The notes beneath the pieces are model-generated. The model saw only the letters and a program-made list of their open reading frames with translations, made no database searches and was not told the origin of the DNA. A stretch of 64,000 nucleotides of DNA from Lachnospiraceae bacterium (GTDB lineage Bacteria > Bacillota > Clostridia > Lachnospirales > Lachnospiraceae), in contig JAKSRT010000001.1 of the NCBI GenBank assembly GCA_024403485.1, positions 34,092-98,091 on the forward strand. Reading direction: 5' to 3'. Both the position numbers and the translations under genes were made by a program. Position 1 is the stretch's first letter. Each line of letters begins with the position of its first letter. Positions 51,978 to 60,123 of this stretch are shown in pieces.

Positions 51978-53579
51978 ATGAGAGAAACCTTCAAAAAGCT
52001 TTCAAATTCAATATGGATTAAACTGCTTGCTGCAGCCTTGCTTCCGTTAATCTGCTGCTTTATCTACTGTCTGACCAAGGGCCATAAAATTTCCGACATT
52101 TATTTACCCACATCAGAGTGGAACGATGAATTGTTTTATTATAAGCAGGTTGAAAGCATATTAAGTCATAAAATCCCTCAGGGTTTTTACGGCTTCAACG
52201 AAAGTCAGGCACTTAAGCTTACCTTCGCTGCCTGGAGTCCCGTGTTACTTGCTCCGTGGCTCCTTTGGGGACTGGTTTTCGGTTGGAATCTCACTGCACC
52301 GATTTACTGCAATATTTTTCTGATGACGCTGGCACTTGTGCTTTTTGTTGCCTTGGTAAAGCCGAACTGGAAGCAACTTGGTGTATTCGCTGTATTCTTT
52401 GTACTGTTTAAACCCTTTGTAAGATATATGTTCTGCTGTATGCCGGAAATAACTTGTTTTGCGCTGGTTATTATTTTCTATTCCCTTGCCATTAATTACC
52501 TTAATCATGAAAAGAACTATAAGCTGGTCATCCTTTTCGTGCTCGCCGGACTTATGACTTTAATGAGACCTTATCTCATTCTTTTTCTTTTGCTTCCCAT
52601 ATATCTTCTTATCCGCAAAAAGAAATGGATCGGCGTTTTTTTGTCCGCCACTGTTACACTGGCAATACTGTTTGTATATTATCTTATAAAGCACTATCTC
52701 TCCGCTGAATATTTTAAGCCCCTGTTCTTTACCGACTGGCTCACAACCTTCTTCACGGACGGTTTCGCCGAAGGTTTTAAACACTTTATCGGAAAGTTCT
52801 ACTGGATGGGACTTGAATTCATTAACCATATGATAAGCGGATTAAAAGACGGACTGGCCTCCGGAATATATTTTATATGCTACATTTCCATGATGGTTGT
52901 CCTGATTGTCAGATCAATTTGTGATTTAAAAAAGCAGAAAAAAACTCCCTCGGTTTCCGGCAGAAATATGCTGATAGTCGAAAGCCATTTAGCCTTTTCC
53001 TTTGTCGGAATGCTTATTGCACTTCTGCTTATGTATAAGATGACCGAAGGAAGCAAGCATCTGGCAACTTTCCTTACAGCAGGAATAATGATTGTAAGCC
53101 TTATCGATTTAAAAGGATTTCTAGGCGCAAAGATTCAAACCGGCTTACTCATTTTGATTTTAGGTTTTCTTTATATATTTAAAGCAAAAGATGCCTATAA
53201 CTATCAGGCGCCCTTCATCGACAACGATTTAGCCGCCCGCTACGAAACCATCGAATCAGTCCTGTCAAAAGAAATGATTCTTTCGGATAACGGACCAAGC
53301 TTTGACAATGTCATTATCTGGACACTTCAGGATATGGTATCTTCCGATGATTCGGATATGCCCATGGCTATGAACACAGAATGGCAGGCACTCTACTATC
53401 TTCCTGAGGGTTTTGGCATCAGTTGCTGTGAATATGAGTATGTGAAAGAAAATCTTGATTCTTTAAAGAGTAAATATGTAATGACTATCCCGCTTGGGGA
53501 TTTGGATAAAACAATAAAAGAACGAGGTTATTCCTCAATATATGAAGACGGAAGCATATCAATATATAAATTACGATAA
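51978..53579 (+). CDS. Polytopic membrane protein, GT-C-like
   Basis: 533 residues and about eleven hydrophobic helices. After the first helix, DIYLPTSEWNDELFYYKQVESIL holds a Trp-Asn-Asp-Glu sequence in the position of the GT-C catalytic acidic pair. No family is firmly recognised. AAAGGA precedes the ATG. It follows the glycosyltransferase gene by 22 bases and probably shares its transcript. Its soluble C-terminal part (about 430-533) is extracytoplasmic. Confidence 0.65.
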   Translation: MRETFKKLSNSIWIKLLAAALLPLICCFIYCLTKGHKISDIYLPTSEWNDELFYYKQVESILSHKIPQGFYGFNESQALKLTFAAWSPVLLAPWLLWGLVFGWNLTAPIYCNIFLMTLALVLFVALVKPNWKQLGVFAVFFVLFKPFVRYMFCCMPEITCFALVIIFYSLAINYLNHEKNYKLVILFVLAGLMTLMRPYLILFLLLPIYLLIRKKKWIGVFLSATVTLAILFVYYLIKHYLSAEYFKPLFFTDWLTTFFTDGFAEGFKHFIGKFYWMGLEFINHMISGLKDGLASGIYFICYISMMVVLIVRSICDLKKQKKTPSVSGRNMLIVESHLAFSFVGMLIALLLMYKMTEGSKHLATFLTAGIMIVSLIDLKGFLGAKIQTGLLILILGFLYIFKAKDAYNYQAPFIDNDLAARYETIESVLSKEMILSDNGPSFDNVIIWTLQDMVSSDDSDMPMAMNTEWQALYYLPEGFGISCCEYEYVKENLDSLKSKYVMTIPLGDLDKTIKERGYSSIYEDGSISIYKLR

Positions 53580-53615
53580 ATTACCGGTTTCATTTTATAA
53601 ATAAAGTCAGGCGGC

Positions 53616-54077
53616 TTATTTCATGAACCTGTCGATGGCCTTGTTCAGTTCTTCAATAGCTTCATTGTCACCGTTTCTTACAGCATCAACAATACAATGC
53701 TCCAGGTGATCTTTTAAAATAACATTGCCGGTATTGTTTATTGCTGCTTTAACGGCAGCAAGCTGTGTAAGCACCTCCGAACAGTCACGTCCCTCTTCCA
53801 CCATTTTCTTTATGGATTCAAGGTGACCTATTGCCTTCGAAATACGATTGATAACTGCCTTGGTGTTGGTATGCACATGCGAGTGTCCATTATGATTGAG
53901 AGCATGACCGCTTCCGTCATGAACATGATTGTCTGAATAATCATGGGCGTGCTCACTATAATCATGAGTATGTTCGCTATGGTCGTGGGTATGGGCGCTA
54001 TCATTTTTGGTGTAGTCTTCATGTGAATGGGTTACAACCGTTCCGTCTTCAAGAATATGTGTATGATTATGTTCCAT
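53616..54077 (-). CDS. CsoR/RcnR-family metal repressor with His-rich N-terminal extension
   Basis: 153 residues. Residues 72-153 are the all-helical CsoR (DUF156) fold. The metal ligands Cys 99, His 124 and Cys 128 keep exactly the spacing of the CsoR C-H-C triad. Residues 1-70 contain 19 His in repeats such as HTHDHSEHTHDYSEHAHDYS, a metal-binding tail absent from most relatives. It lies 43 bases after the ECF ATPase gene, in the operon it probably represses. Given the neighbours, nickel or cobalt is the likely inducer, although the C-H-C triad is also that of Cu(I) sensors. Confidence 0.88.
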   Translation of the reverse strand: MEHNHTHILEDGTVVTHSHEDYTKNDSAHTHDHSEHTHDYSEHAHDYSDNHVHDGSGHALNHNGHSHVHTNTKAVINRISKAIGHLESIKKMVEEGRDCSEVLTQLAAVKAAINNTGNVILKDHLEHCIVDAVRNGDNEAIEELNKAIDRFMK

Positions 54078-54120
54078 CAGTGCTCCTCGCTTTCAAAACA
54101 GTTGGTCCGTAAAGCAGTTA

Positions 54121-54882
54121 TTACTTCCTGCTTCTTAACTCTTCAATAATAGCACAATTCGGTATTGTAAGGCTATTTTCATTCAATAATATTTCATCTA
54201 TTAAAATGTCTTTGGTATTTCCAAATGCCTTTATTGTACCATCACCCAGTAACAAAACACGGTCAGTGGTCTCCCATATAAAATCAAGATCGTGAGACGC
54301 GATTATTTTTGTTCCTTCCAGGCTGTTTACAAGATTTTTTATTCGTTTTCTGTTTGCCGGATCAAGACTGCTTTCCGGCTCGTCCATAATTATTATTTCA
54401 GGCATAAGTGACAATATGGAGGCAATTGCGGCAAGCTTCTTCTCTCCGCCCGAAAGTTTATAATTGGCCACGTCCTTAAGATAGCCTGTTCCTGTCATCT
54501 CCATGGCTTTCTCTGCCATATCGGAAACTTCTTCTTTAGCATATCCATAATTTACCGGTCCAAAGCATATATCATCATATACCGTATGGCAAAAAAGCTG
54601 ATTATCGGAATTTTGAAGCACAAATCCGGTTTTCTTTCTAATATCTGCCAAATTCTTTTTATTTACAGAAAGGCCCGCAACCGTAATATTACCGTCAAAA
54701 TTAGTTTCCAGGCCAAGAAGCAGTTTCATAAGGGTAGATTTCCCCGCACCGTTTGCCCCCACAAGGCCGATGCTTTCTCCCTTGTTTATGCAAAAAGAAA
54801 CATTTTCCAAGATTTTCTTAGTGCTGTCATATCCAAAACTTACCGATTTAAATTCAATTATTGTTTCACTGGTCATACTCAT
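54121..54882 (-). CDS. cbiO: Cobalt/nickel ECF transporter ATP-binding protein CbiO
   Basis: 253 residues. Walker A GANGAGKST, Q-loop VLQNSDNQLFCHTVYDDICFGP (typical of ECF ATPases), signature LSGGEKKLAAIASIL, Walker B EIIIMDEPESSLDP, H-loop ASHDLDF. It drives the CbiM-CbiQ importer. The start overlaps the end of cbiQ by 4 bases. Confidence 0.93.
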   Translation of the reverse strand: MSMTSETIIEFKSVSFGYDSTKKILENVSFCINKGESIGLVGANGAGKSTLMKLLLGLETNFDGNITVAGLSVNKKNLADIRKKTGFVLQNSDNQLFCHTVYDDICFGPVNYGYAKEEVSDMAEKAMEMTGTGYLKDVANYKLSGGEKKLAAIASILSLMPEIIIMDEPESSLDPANRKRIKNLVNSLEGTKIIASHDLDFIWETTDRVLLLGDGTIKAFGNTKDILIDEILLNENSLTIPNCAIIEELRSRK

Positions 54883-55553
54883 TCGTCTATATAGCCTCTT
54901 AATTTCATACTATCATATATCTCTCCGGCTCTGTCAAAGGTCCTTAAAAGCATCTGACCGGCAAGGGTTCCCCATACTTTGAAGTGGATTCCCTTCTGCC
55001 CCGGAGCTCGCAGTGTATATGCCGTAGTAACCCTTTCACTTTCTTCAAGCAGTAATCCTATATATCTGTATGTCAGCATTATCTGCGTAACAATAATCTT
55101 TGGAACTTTTATTATTCTGAGTGCCTTGCAAAACTTTTCAATGGACGTTGTCGCAATGAAAATATATGACATAATCACGGCATATATTCCTTTTAATGTC
55201 AGCGTCGCAAAAGAAATGAAGCCGGACCTGATCTGAATATCGCCGATTGTAAACGGGGCCTTTTCAATAAAAATATTAAGCGCTCCTACAAAAAAAACCA
55301 ACGGAAGTACTATTTTAAGTCGGCTTAAGGTATCTTTTACACTTAGGTCCGCCAAAACAAAAAGGACAAAGGGAACTATAGCCAACAGTATCATCCGATT
55401 TATATCATATTTGTGTGTAGCCATTGTGAATGCAATATAAAAGAGCACAATAAAAAACTTGACCAGCGGATGAACTCTGTTCATCCACCGGTCACGACTG
55501 TTTAAATCATCAATATGTTGAATTGTTCCAATCGCCTTGCTGATTTTACTCAT
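54879..55553 (-). CDS. cbiQ: ECF transporter transmembrane protein CbiQ
   Basis: 224 residues with about five helices and the ECF-T coupling motif near the C-terminus (SERVTTAYTLRAPG, then FDRAGEIYDSMKLRGY). The N-terminal RVHPLVKFF block is typical. It lies 4 bases after cbiM and overlaps cbiO by 4. Confidence 0.92.
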   Translation of the reverse strand: MSKISKAIGTIQHIDDLNSRDRWMNRVHPLVKFFIVLFYIAFTMATHKYDINRMILLAIVPFVLFVLADLSVKDTLSRLKIVLPLVFFVGALNIFIEKAPFTIGDIQIRSGFISFATLTLKGIYAVIMSYIFIATTSIEKFCKALRIIKVPKIIVTQIMLTYRYIGLLLEESERVTTAYTLRAPGQKGIHFKVWGTLAGQMLLRTFDRAGEIYDSMKLRGYIDE

Positions 55554-55557
55554 TTAT

Positions 55558-56571
55558 TTATATCCGGGTCCTTAGACATTTTTTTTTTACGGTACTTTTA
55601 ATGACCAAAGCCGTCAAAACACATAATGCTACAACTACCAGACTTCCTACAATGCCGGAAAAACTGGTACCAAATGCGGTATCGTTGTTTGCAAATGCAT
55701 AATCGGGCAAAAGTGCGGTTGATTCCTGAATTCCGCCTGCTACCTCATATGCATGACCTACGGCTTCAAGTTCGGTGGAACCGGTAATTCTCTCCATTGA
55801 CCATTCAAGTCCATCAGGATGTTCGGAAGCAAAAAGCGAAAGGCCTCCGCCAATGAGAAGAGTTGTTACCGCAAGAGTAACAAGAGTTCCCTTAAGACTC
55901 ATACGACTGTTTTCTTTATCTTTAACACCCTCATATCTGTATAAGAGATCAGGCTTGGCCTCATAAACAAACACAAGAACAGCGGCGGTTATTAAGCCCT
56001 CCACAAAACCTATTGCCAGATGAATTGGCTGCATGGTAGCCACAAATACCGAAAACGGGAGTTCTGTAATACCCGAAAGCAAGGTCTGAAGCGTTACGCT
56101 GAAGGCACCAAGCTGAAGGCTGACTACACATCCTATTATGGAAGCAGCAATTACTTTACCTCTGCTGAAGCCTTTTTTCATAATGGGACTCCATACAAGA
56201 AACGCACCTACAAAACAGCCGTAAAAAGCCATATTCCAAACGTTACATCCAAGAGCAAGAATTCCTCCGTCCGCAAATAACAGACACTGAATTAAAAGCA
56301 CGGAAATCATTGTAAGAAAGCCTGCGTATGGGCCAAGCAAGGCCGTCAAAAGCATGCCCCCGCAAAGATGTCCGCTGGAGCCTGTTCCCGGAATTGTGAA
56401 GTTAATCATCTGAGTTGCAAAAACAAATGCTCCCATTACCCCCATAACCGGTATTTTTTTTGAATAATCTTCTTTTCTTAAATTAACTACTGAAGTACCT
56501 GCCGATGCTCCGCTGGCAACATACATTGTTGCGGCAACCGCGGGGCTTACCAGGGCATCTGCCATATGCAT
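55558..56571 (-). CDS. cbiM: Nickel/cobalt transport substrate-binding protein CbiM with CbiN-like PDGLE domain
   Basis: 337 residues from ATG 56571. GGAGG lies 9 bases upstream and the N-terminus becomes MHMADALVSPAV; in the CbiM/NikM family His 2 of the mature N-terminus binds the metal. Seven helices follow. The C-terminal part (from about 220) is a PDGLE/CbiN-like domain with two more helices (HPDGLEWSM). A fused CbiN is common in nickel systems. A weak promoter, TTTATG-17-TATGAT, lies at 56610-56638 just after the upstream terminator. I see no cobalamin or NiCo riboswitch. Confidence 0.92.
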   Translation of the reverse strand: MHMADALVSPAVAATMYVASGASAGTSVVNLRKEDYSKKIPVMGVMGAFVFATQMINFTIPGTGSSGHLCGGMLLTALLGPYAGFLTMISVLLIQCLLFADGGILALGCNVWNMAFYGCFVGAFLVWSPIMKKGFSRGKVIAASIIGCVVSLQLGAFSVTLQTLLSGITELPFSVFVATMQPIHLAIGFVEGLITAAVLVFVYEAKPDLLYRYEGVKDKENSRMSLKGTLVTLAVTTLLIGGGLSLFASEHPDGLEWSMERITGSTELEAVGHAYEVAGGIQESTALLPDYAFANNDTAFGTSFSGIVGSLVVVALCVLTALVIKSTVKKKCLRTRI

Positions 56572-56635
56572 AATACTCATCCTCCGACTTATTAAAGGTT
56601 CTTTCAAACATCATATGCTATTAAAATGCTAACAT

Positions 56636-56668
56636 AAAAAAAATCCCCCCGTAAGCCTAGGGGGGGGA
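56636..56668 (-). terminator. Terminator between the YczE-type gene and cbiM
   Basis: On the reverse strand a C-run stem (at least 6 bp) with a loop of about 9 bases is followed by eight T. It ends the transcript of the gene stopping at 56710 and separates it from the cbiMQO-csoR operon. Confidence 0.88.
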
Positions 56669-56709
56669 TAAAAACTCAATAAATACTATATTTCTGCGTA
56701 TTTTTACAA

Positions 56710-57417
56710 TTATATTTCTTCGATTTTTGCGGGTTCTTCAGCCTTCTTATCTTTTGCAAGATAAGGTCTTGCAAATTTTACATTAAAGAACTCGATAAGG
56801 GGACCCATGAAGAAAGCTGTAACAATGGTTCCTACACCGATGATTGTGGGAATATCCTTTATTGCACCGCCCCCCAGTACAAAAATAACTCCTCCCGCAA
56901 TTACACATACCAAATCGGTTGCGATACGGATAAACTTAAACTGTCCGATTTTCCAGGTATTGGCCATAACCAATGCAACGGCATCATAAGTGGAAACACC
57001 GAGGTCGGCAGTCATATAGAAAGCAGAGCCAAAACATATTATCACAATTGCCACAAGAAGACATACAACTCTTACAACCATTGAAGGATTAACAAATACC
57101 TTCTGAAGACACTTATGTGTAAAGTCTGTAATATATCCAAGCAGGAACAAATTAATAAATGTCGCGAGACCGATATAGTGTCTGTCCGTAATCAAAGCAA
57201 AAGAAAGTAAAATTACATTGACAATTACGTAAAGAGTACCAAAGTCAATGGGAATCAGTTTATCAAGTCCTGCCATAAGCGACTGGAAGGGGTCTACACC
57301 AAGAGCGGCAATTTTAAAAATGCCTACGCTGATTGCACATATAACAACACCGAAAAGAGACATAAGTATTCGTCTCTTGTTTTCAACTATAGTTTTCATA
57401 TTAAAAGTATTTTTCAT
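56710..57417 (-). CDS. YczE/YitT-like integral membrane protein
   Basis: 235 residues with five or six helices. The segment LGVDPFQSLMAGLDKLIP and, in the second half, ADLGVSTYDAVALVMAN are the typical repeated blocks of the YczE/YyaS group. Transport of a small molecule is suspected for the family but not shown. ATG 57417 chosen for AGGAGG 7 bases upstream. An inverted repeat covers this ribosome binding site. Confidence 0.82.
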   Translation of the reverse strand: MKNTFNMKTIVENKRRILMSLFGVVICAISVGIFKIAALGVDPFQSLMAGLDKLIPIDFGTLYVIVNVILLSFALITDRHYIGLATFINLFLLGYITDFTHKCLQKVFVNPSMVVRVVCLLVAIVIICFGSAFYMTADLGVSTYDAVALVMANTWKIGQFKFIRIATDLVCVIAGGVIFVLGGGAIKDIPTIIGVGTIVTAFFMGPLIEFFNVKFARPYLAKDKKAEEPAKIEEI

Positions 57418-57422
57418 TATAA

Positions 57423-57460
57423 AACCTCCTTGCACCCATACATTATAGGTATAAGGAGGT
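57423..57460. promoter_or_regulatory. Inverted repeat covering the ribosome binding site of the YczE-type gene
   Basis: ACCTCCTT (from 57424) and AAGGAGGT (to 57460) are complementary around about 22 bases. On the reverse strand the right-hand arm is the gene's own Shine-Dalgarno sequence, so the hairpin could hide it. A TATAAT lies in the loop, so the other arm might be upstream of the transcript start, in which case the element would be DNA-level only. Confidence 0.4.
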
Positions 57461-57514
57461 AATATTGGTCAAAAAAACATTTGCAAAAATTGTATTTTTT
57501 ATTACTGCCGCGTA

Positions 57515-58003
57515 TTATATTCTTTTTGCGATTTCCTTAAAGGGTTTATAAAAAGCGGAAAATACAACAATATTAGCTACATATTCAAGTAAAAGACCCG
57601 GAAACTGCGCAAGTCCTGCCACAAATCCGTAAAGGATGCAGCCGGTCAGGGTATAGCCAAATAACGGCAGCAAGGTTGCCACTGCGAATGCCAATACGCT
57701 TTTAACAAAATCCTTTTTTATGGGAAGTTTTAACATTAAATAGAAAATAGCCGGCATAATACTCTTTATGATAAGAGTAGGCAGTGTATATACAGGATAT
57801 GATGTTAAATCGGCCAGTGCCGAACCAACTCCTCCCGCAATAACGCCGTATCCCATAGGTACCAGAAGGCACCCAAGGAGAATCACGCTGTTTCCAATAT
57901 TGAAATATCCAAGGGGAATGGGAATCTGAATAAATCTGGTAATTACAAATGTCAGAGCAAGCAAAACTGCTCCAAGTGTAAGTTTTTTTATATTGCTGTT
58001 CAT
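57515..58003 (-). CDS. ECF transporter S component, substrate unknown
   Basis: 162 residues, five or six helices, small integral membrane protein. Blocks GYFNIGNSVILLGCLLVPMGYGVIAGGVGSALADL and YPVYTLPTLIIK resemble the HmpT/ThiT-like S components for pyrimidine- or thiamine-type vitamins. It needs a shared EcfA-EcfT module encoded elsewhere; the Cbi module nearby is dedicated to metals. GAGGT precedes the ATG. The upstream 132 bases hold an inverted repeat at 58069-58108 but no riboswitch I recognise. Confidence 0.8.
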   Translation of the reverse strand: MNSNIKKLTLGAVLLALTFVITRFIQIPIPLGYFNIGNSVILLGCLLVPMGYGVIAGGVGSALADLTSYPVYTLPTLIIKSIMPAIFYLMLKLPIKKDFVKSVLAFAVATLLPLFGYTLTGCILYGFVAGLAQFPGLLLEYVANIVVFSAFYKPFKEIAKRI

Positions 58004-58068
58004 ATTAAAATACCTCTTTCCTGTTTATATAGATGTTCCCATCTTATATATTTTAGAAGCAGTACGCG

Positions 58069-58108
58069 CATCTAAATGATATTTATACATATATTTACAC
58101 TTTAGATG
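58069..58108. repeat. Inverted repeat CATCTAAA / TTTAGATG
   Basis: CATCTAAA (58069-58076) and TTTAGATG (58101-58108) are perfect complementary 8-mers 24 bases apart, in the gap upstream of the ECF S gene. The same 8-mers make up the array at 63512-63768. A nearby AGATG-N4-CATCT palindrome lies at about 58031-58045. Confidence 0.6.
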
Positions 58109-58135
58109 ACCGAAAGTCAAACAGCACAAAGAAAT

Positions 58136-58603
58136 CTATGAATTCTCTTCACGTTCTTCAATATCACTAACGGGAGCCTTCAGACCTTCAATGGTTATTC
58201 CTTTCTTTTGCGCATAATCCCAAAGAGCTGCATGGACAGCCTCTTCGGCAAGAAGTGAACAGTGAATTTTCACCGCAGGCAATCCGCCCAGAGCTTCCTG
58301 AACCGCTTTATTTGTAAGCTTTAACGCATCCTCTACGGTCTTTCCCATTATCATTTCGGTAGCGATACTGCTGGTAGCCACCGCTGCTCCGCAGCCAAAG
58401 GTCTTAAATTTAACATCTCTGACAATTGCTTCTTTCGGAGAGGTACCTGCACTTTCATCTATATCAAGATATATTCGCATAATATCTCCGCACTTTGCGT
58501 TACCTACCGTTCCTACTCCGCTTGGATTTTCGATTTCACCGACGTTTCTTGGATTGGTAAAGTGGTCCATAACCTTGTCGCTGTATTCTATTATTTCACT
58601 CAT
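58136..58603 (-). CDS. iscU: Fe-S cluster assembly scaffold IscU/NifU-like
   Basis: 155 residues. The three cluster-binding Cys are 38 (NAKCGD), 71 (FGCGAA) and 115 (KIHCSLL), with Asp 40 next to the first, as in IscU and the N-terminal domain of NifU. It accepts sulfur from the cysteine desulfurase encoded 2 bases upstream and builds 2Fe-2S or 4Fe-4S clusters. The two-gene nifS-nifU arrangement is typical of Clostridia. Confidence 0.94.
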   Translation of the reverse strand: MSEIIEYSDKVMDHFTNPRNVGEIENPSGVGTVGNAKCGDIMRIYLDIDESAGTSPKEAIVRDVKFKTFGCGAAVATSSIATEMIMGKTVEDALKLTNKAVQEALGGLPAVKIHCSLLAEEAVHAALWDYAQKKGITIEGLKAPVSDIEEREENS

Positions 58604-58605
58604 AA

Positions 58606-59799
58606 TTACCTATCCTCCGCTTTCTTGGCTTTAATAAAATCTTCGTACAATGGCGACATGCTTCTGAGTCTTTCAACAACAAACTTAACTGCTTCAACAG
58701 TTGTATCAATTTCATCCTTTGTTGTTTCATCAGACAATGTAAGTCGCAGTGAACCATGCGCAATCTCGTGAGGCAGGCCTATAGCCAAAAGAACATGATA
58801 GGGATCTAAGGATCCCGAGGTACAGGCCGATCCGCTGGAACCGCATATCCCTTTTTGATCAAGCATAATAAGCAGAGATTCGCCCTCTATGAATTGGAAA
58901 CTGAAATTGGCATTATTGGAAAGTCTGTCAGTTCTGTGTCCGTTTAATTTGGTATACGGAACTTCCGAAAGAACTCTCTCAATGAGATAATCCCGTAACC
59001 CCGTTTCATATTTACGACGACTTTCCATTTTTTCTTTTGCAAGCTCGGTTGCCTTTCCAAAGCCTACTATTCCGGGTGTATTGTGGGTTCCCGCTCTTCT
59101 GCTTCTCTCCTGCGCCCCGCCGTGGATAAATGGATCGATTTTAACGCCGTTTCTTATATACATTATTCCGATGCCCTTAGGTCCGTTAATCTTATGACCA
59201 CTGGCCGAAAGTAAATCAATTTTGAGTTCATTAACATCAATCGGCAAATGGCCGTAAGCCTGAACCGCATCGGTGTGAAAGTAAATGCCATTTTCTTTGG
59301 CCACTTCACCTATAGCCTTTATTGGCTCCACAGTTCCGATTTCATTGTTTGCAAACATAACGGAAATAAGTATGGTATCCGGTCTTATTGCCGCCTTCAG
59401 TGCTTCGATATCAATCACACCGTTTTCATCCACATCAAGGTAAGTAATGTCAAAGCCCTGCTTACTCAGAAACTCGCAGGTATGAAGAATTGCATGGTGT
59501 TCGATTTTAGTTGTTATTATATGCTTTCCCTTATCCTTAAGGGCATATGCAACACCCTTAAGAGCCCAGTTATCCGACTCGCTGCCGCCACCGGTAAAGT
59601 ATATTTCATTGGGCTTTGCACCAAGAAAATCCGCCACGGTTTCTCTGGCAGCTTCTACTGCCTTTCTTGAGTTACCCGCAAACCGGTATATGCTGGCGGC
59701 ATTCCCAAAAAGTTCTTCAAAATAAGGCTTCATTGCCTCGTAAACTTCCGGCGCAACTTTTGTTGTTGCGGCATTGTCTAAGTAAATAACATCACTCAT
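58606..59799 (-). CDS. iscS: Cysteine desulfurase (NifS/IscS type)
   Basis: 397 residues, PLP enzyme. Group I desulfurase: TTKIEHHAILHTCEF, HTDAVQAYGHLPI, PLP Lys in SASGHKINGPKGIG, and the long active-site loop GSSGSACTSG with the persulfide Cys. It frees sulfur from cysteine for IscU and for other thio-transfers. Weak ribosome binding site. Tandem repeats occupy the region directly upstream. Confidence 0.95.
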   Translation of the reverse strand: MSDVIYLDNAATTKVAPEVYEAMKPYFEELFGNAASIYRFAGNSRKAVEAARETVADFLGAKPNEIYFTGGGSESDNWALKGVAYALKDKGKHIITTKIEHHAILHTCEFLSKQGFDITYLDVDENGVIDIEALKAAIRPDTILISVMFANNEIGTVEPIKAIGEVAKENGIYFHTDAVQAYGHLPIDVNELKIDLLSASGHKINGPKGIGIMYIRNGVKIDPFIHGGAQERSRRAGTHNTPGIVGFGKATELAKEKMESRRKYETGLRDYLIERVLSEVPYTKLNGHRTDRLSNNANFSFQFIEGESLLIMLDQKGICGSSGSACTSGSLDPYHVLLAIGLPHEIAHGSLRLTLSDETTKDEIDTTVEAVKFVVERLRSMSPLYEDFIKAKKAEDR

Positions 59800-59838
59800 C
59801 TCTTTATCACTTCCTGTTTTCCTCTACCCGATAATAAA

Positions 59839-60026
59839 CACGTCGATTCCGCTTCGCTCCATCTCTGTGATTAACATTCGCCTAATGCACGAATCTATGC
59901 AAGCACATTCGTGCGCTCGGCTCATTGTCATTATTCACGTCGATTCCGCTTCGCTCCATCTCTGTGATTAACATTCGCCTAATGCACGAATCTATGCAAG
60001 CACATTCGTGCGCTCGGCTCATTGTC
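59839..60026 (-). repeat. Second copy of the tandem repeat, 97-bp period (2 copies)
   Basis: Two units (CACGTCGATTCCGC at about 59839 and 59936) related to the 90-bp units at 7743-7933, with a 7-base longer period. The central stem is GCACGAAT / ATTCGTGC; compared with GCATGAAT / ATTCATGC a T-A pair is replaced by C-G at both arms. The remainder of 59800-60123 holds no gene. Confidence 0.88.
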
Positions 60027-60123
60027 ATAACAAAAACCGAAGTAGGGCCTACTCCGGTTTTCATTTCCTATTATTTCGGTAGGTTTACTATATGTTACAT
60101 TATCCCCCGATAGAAGTCAATAT

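Noticed and set aside
56572-56640. Cobalamin or NiCo riboswitch before cbiM
   Set aside because: The space between the upstream terminator and the start is about 65 bases, and none of the conserved riboswitch sequences is seen.
57465-57551. 28-codon forward hydrophobic frame with a good ribosome binding site
   Set aside because: Overlaps the end of a clear gene on the other strand, and the ribosome binding site is explained by the inverted repeat, so it is not listed as a gene.
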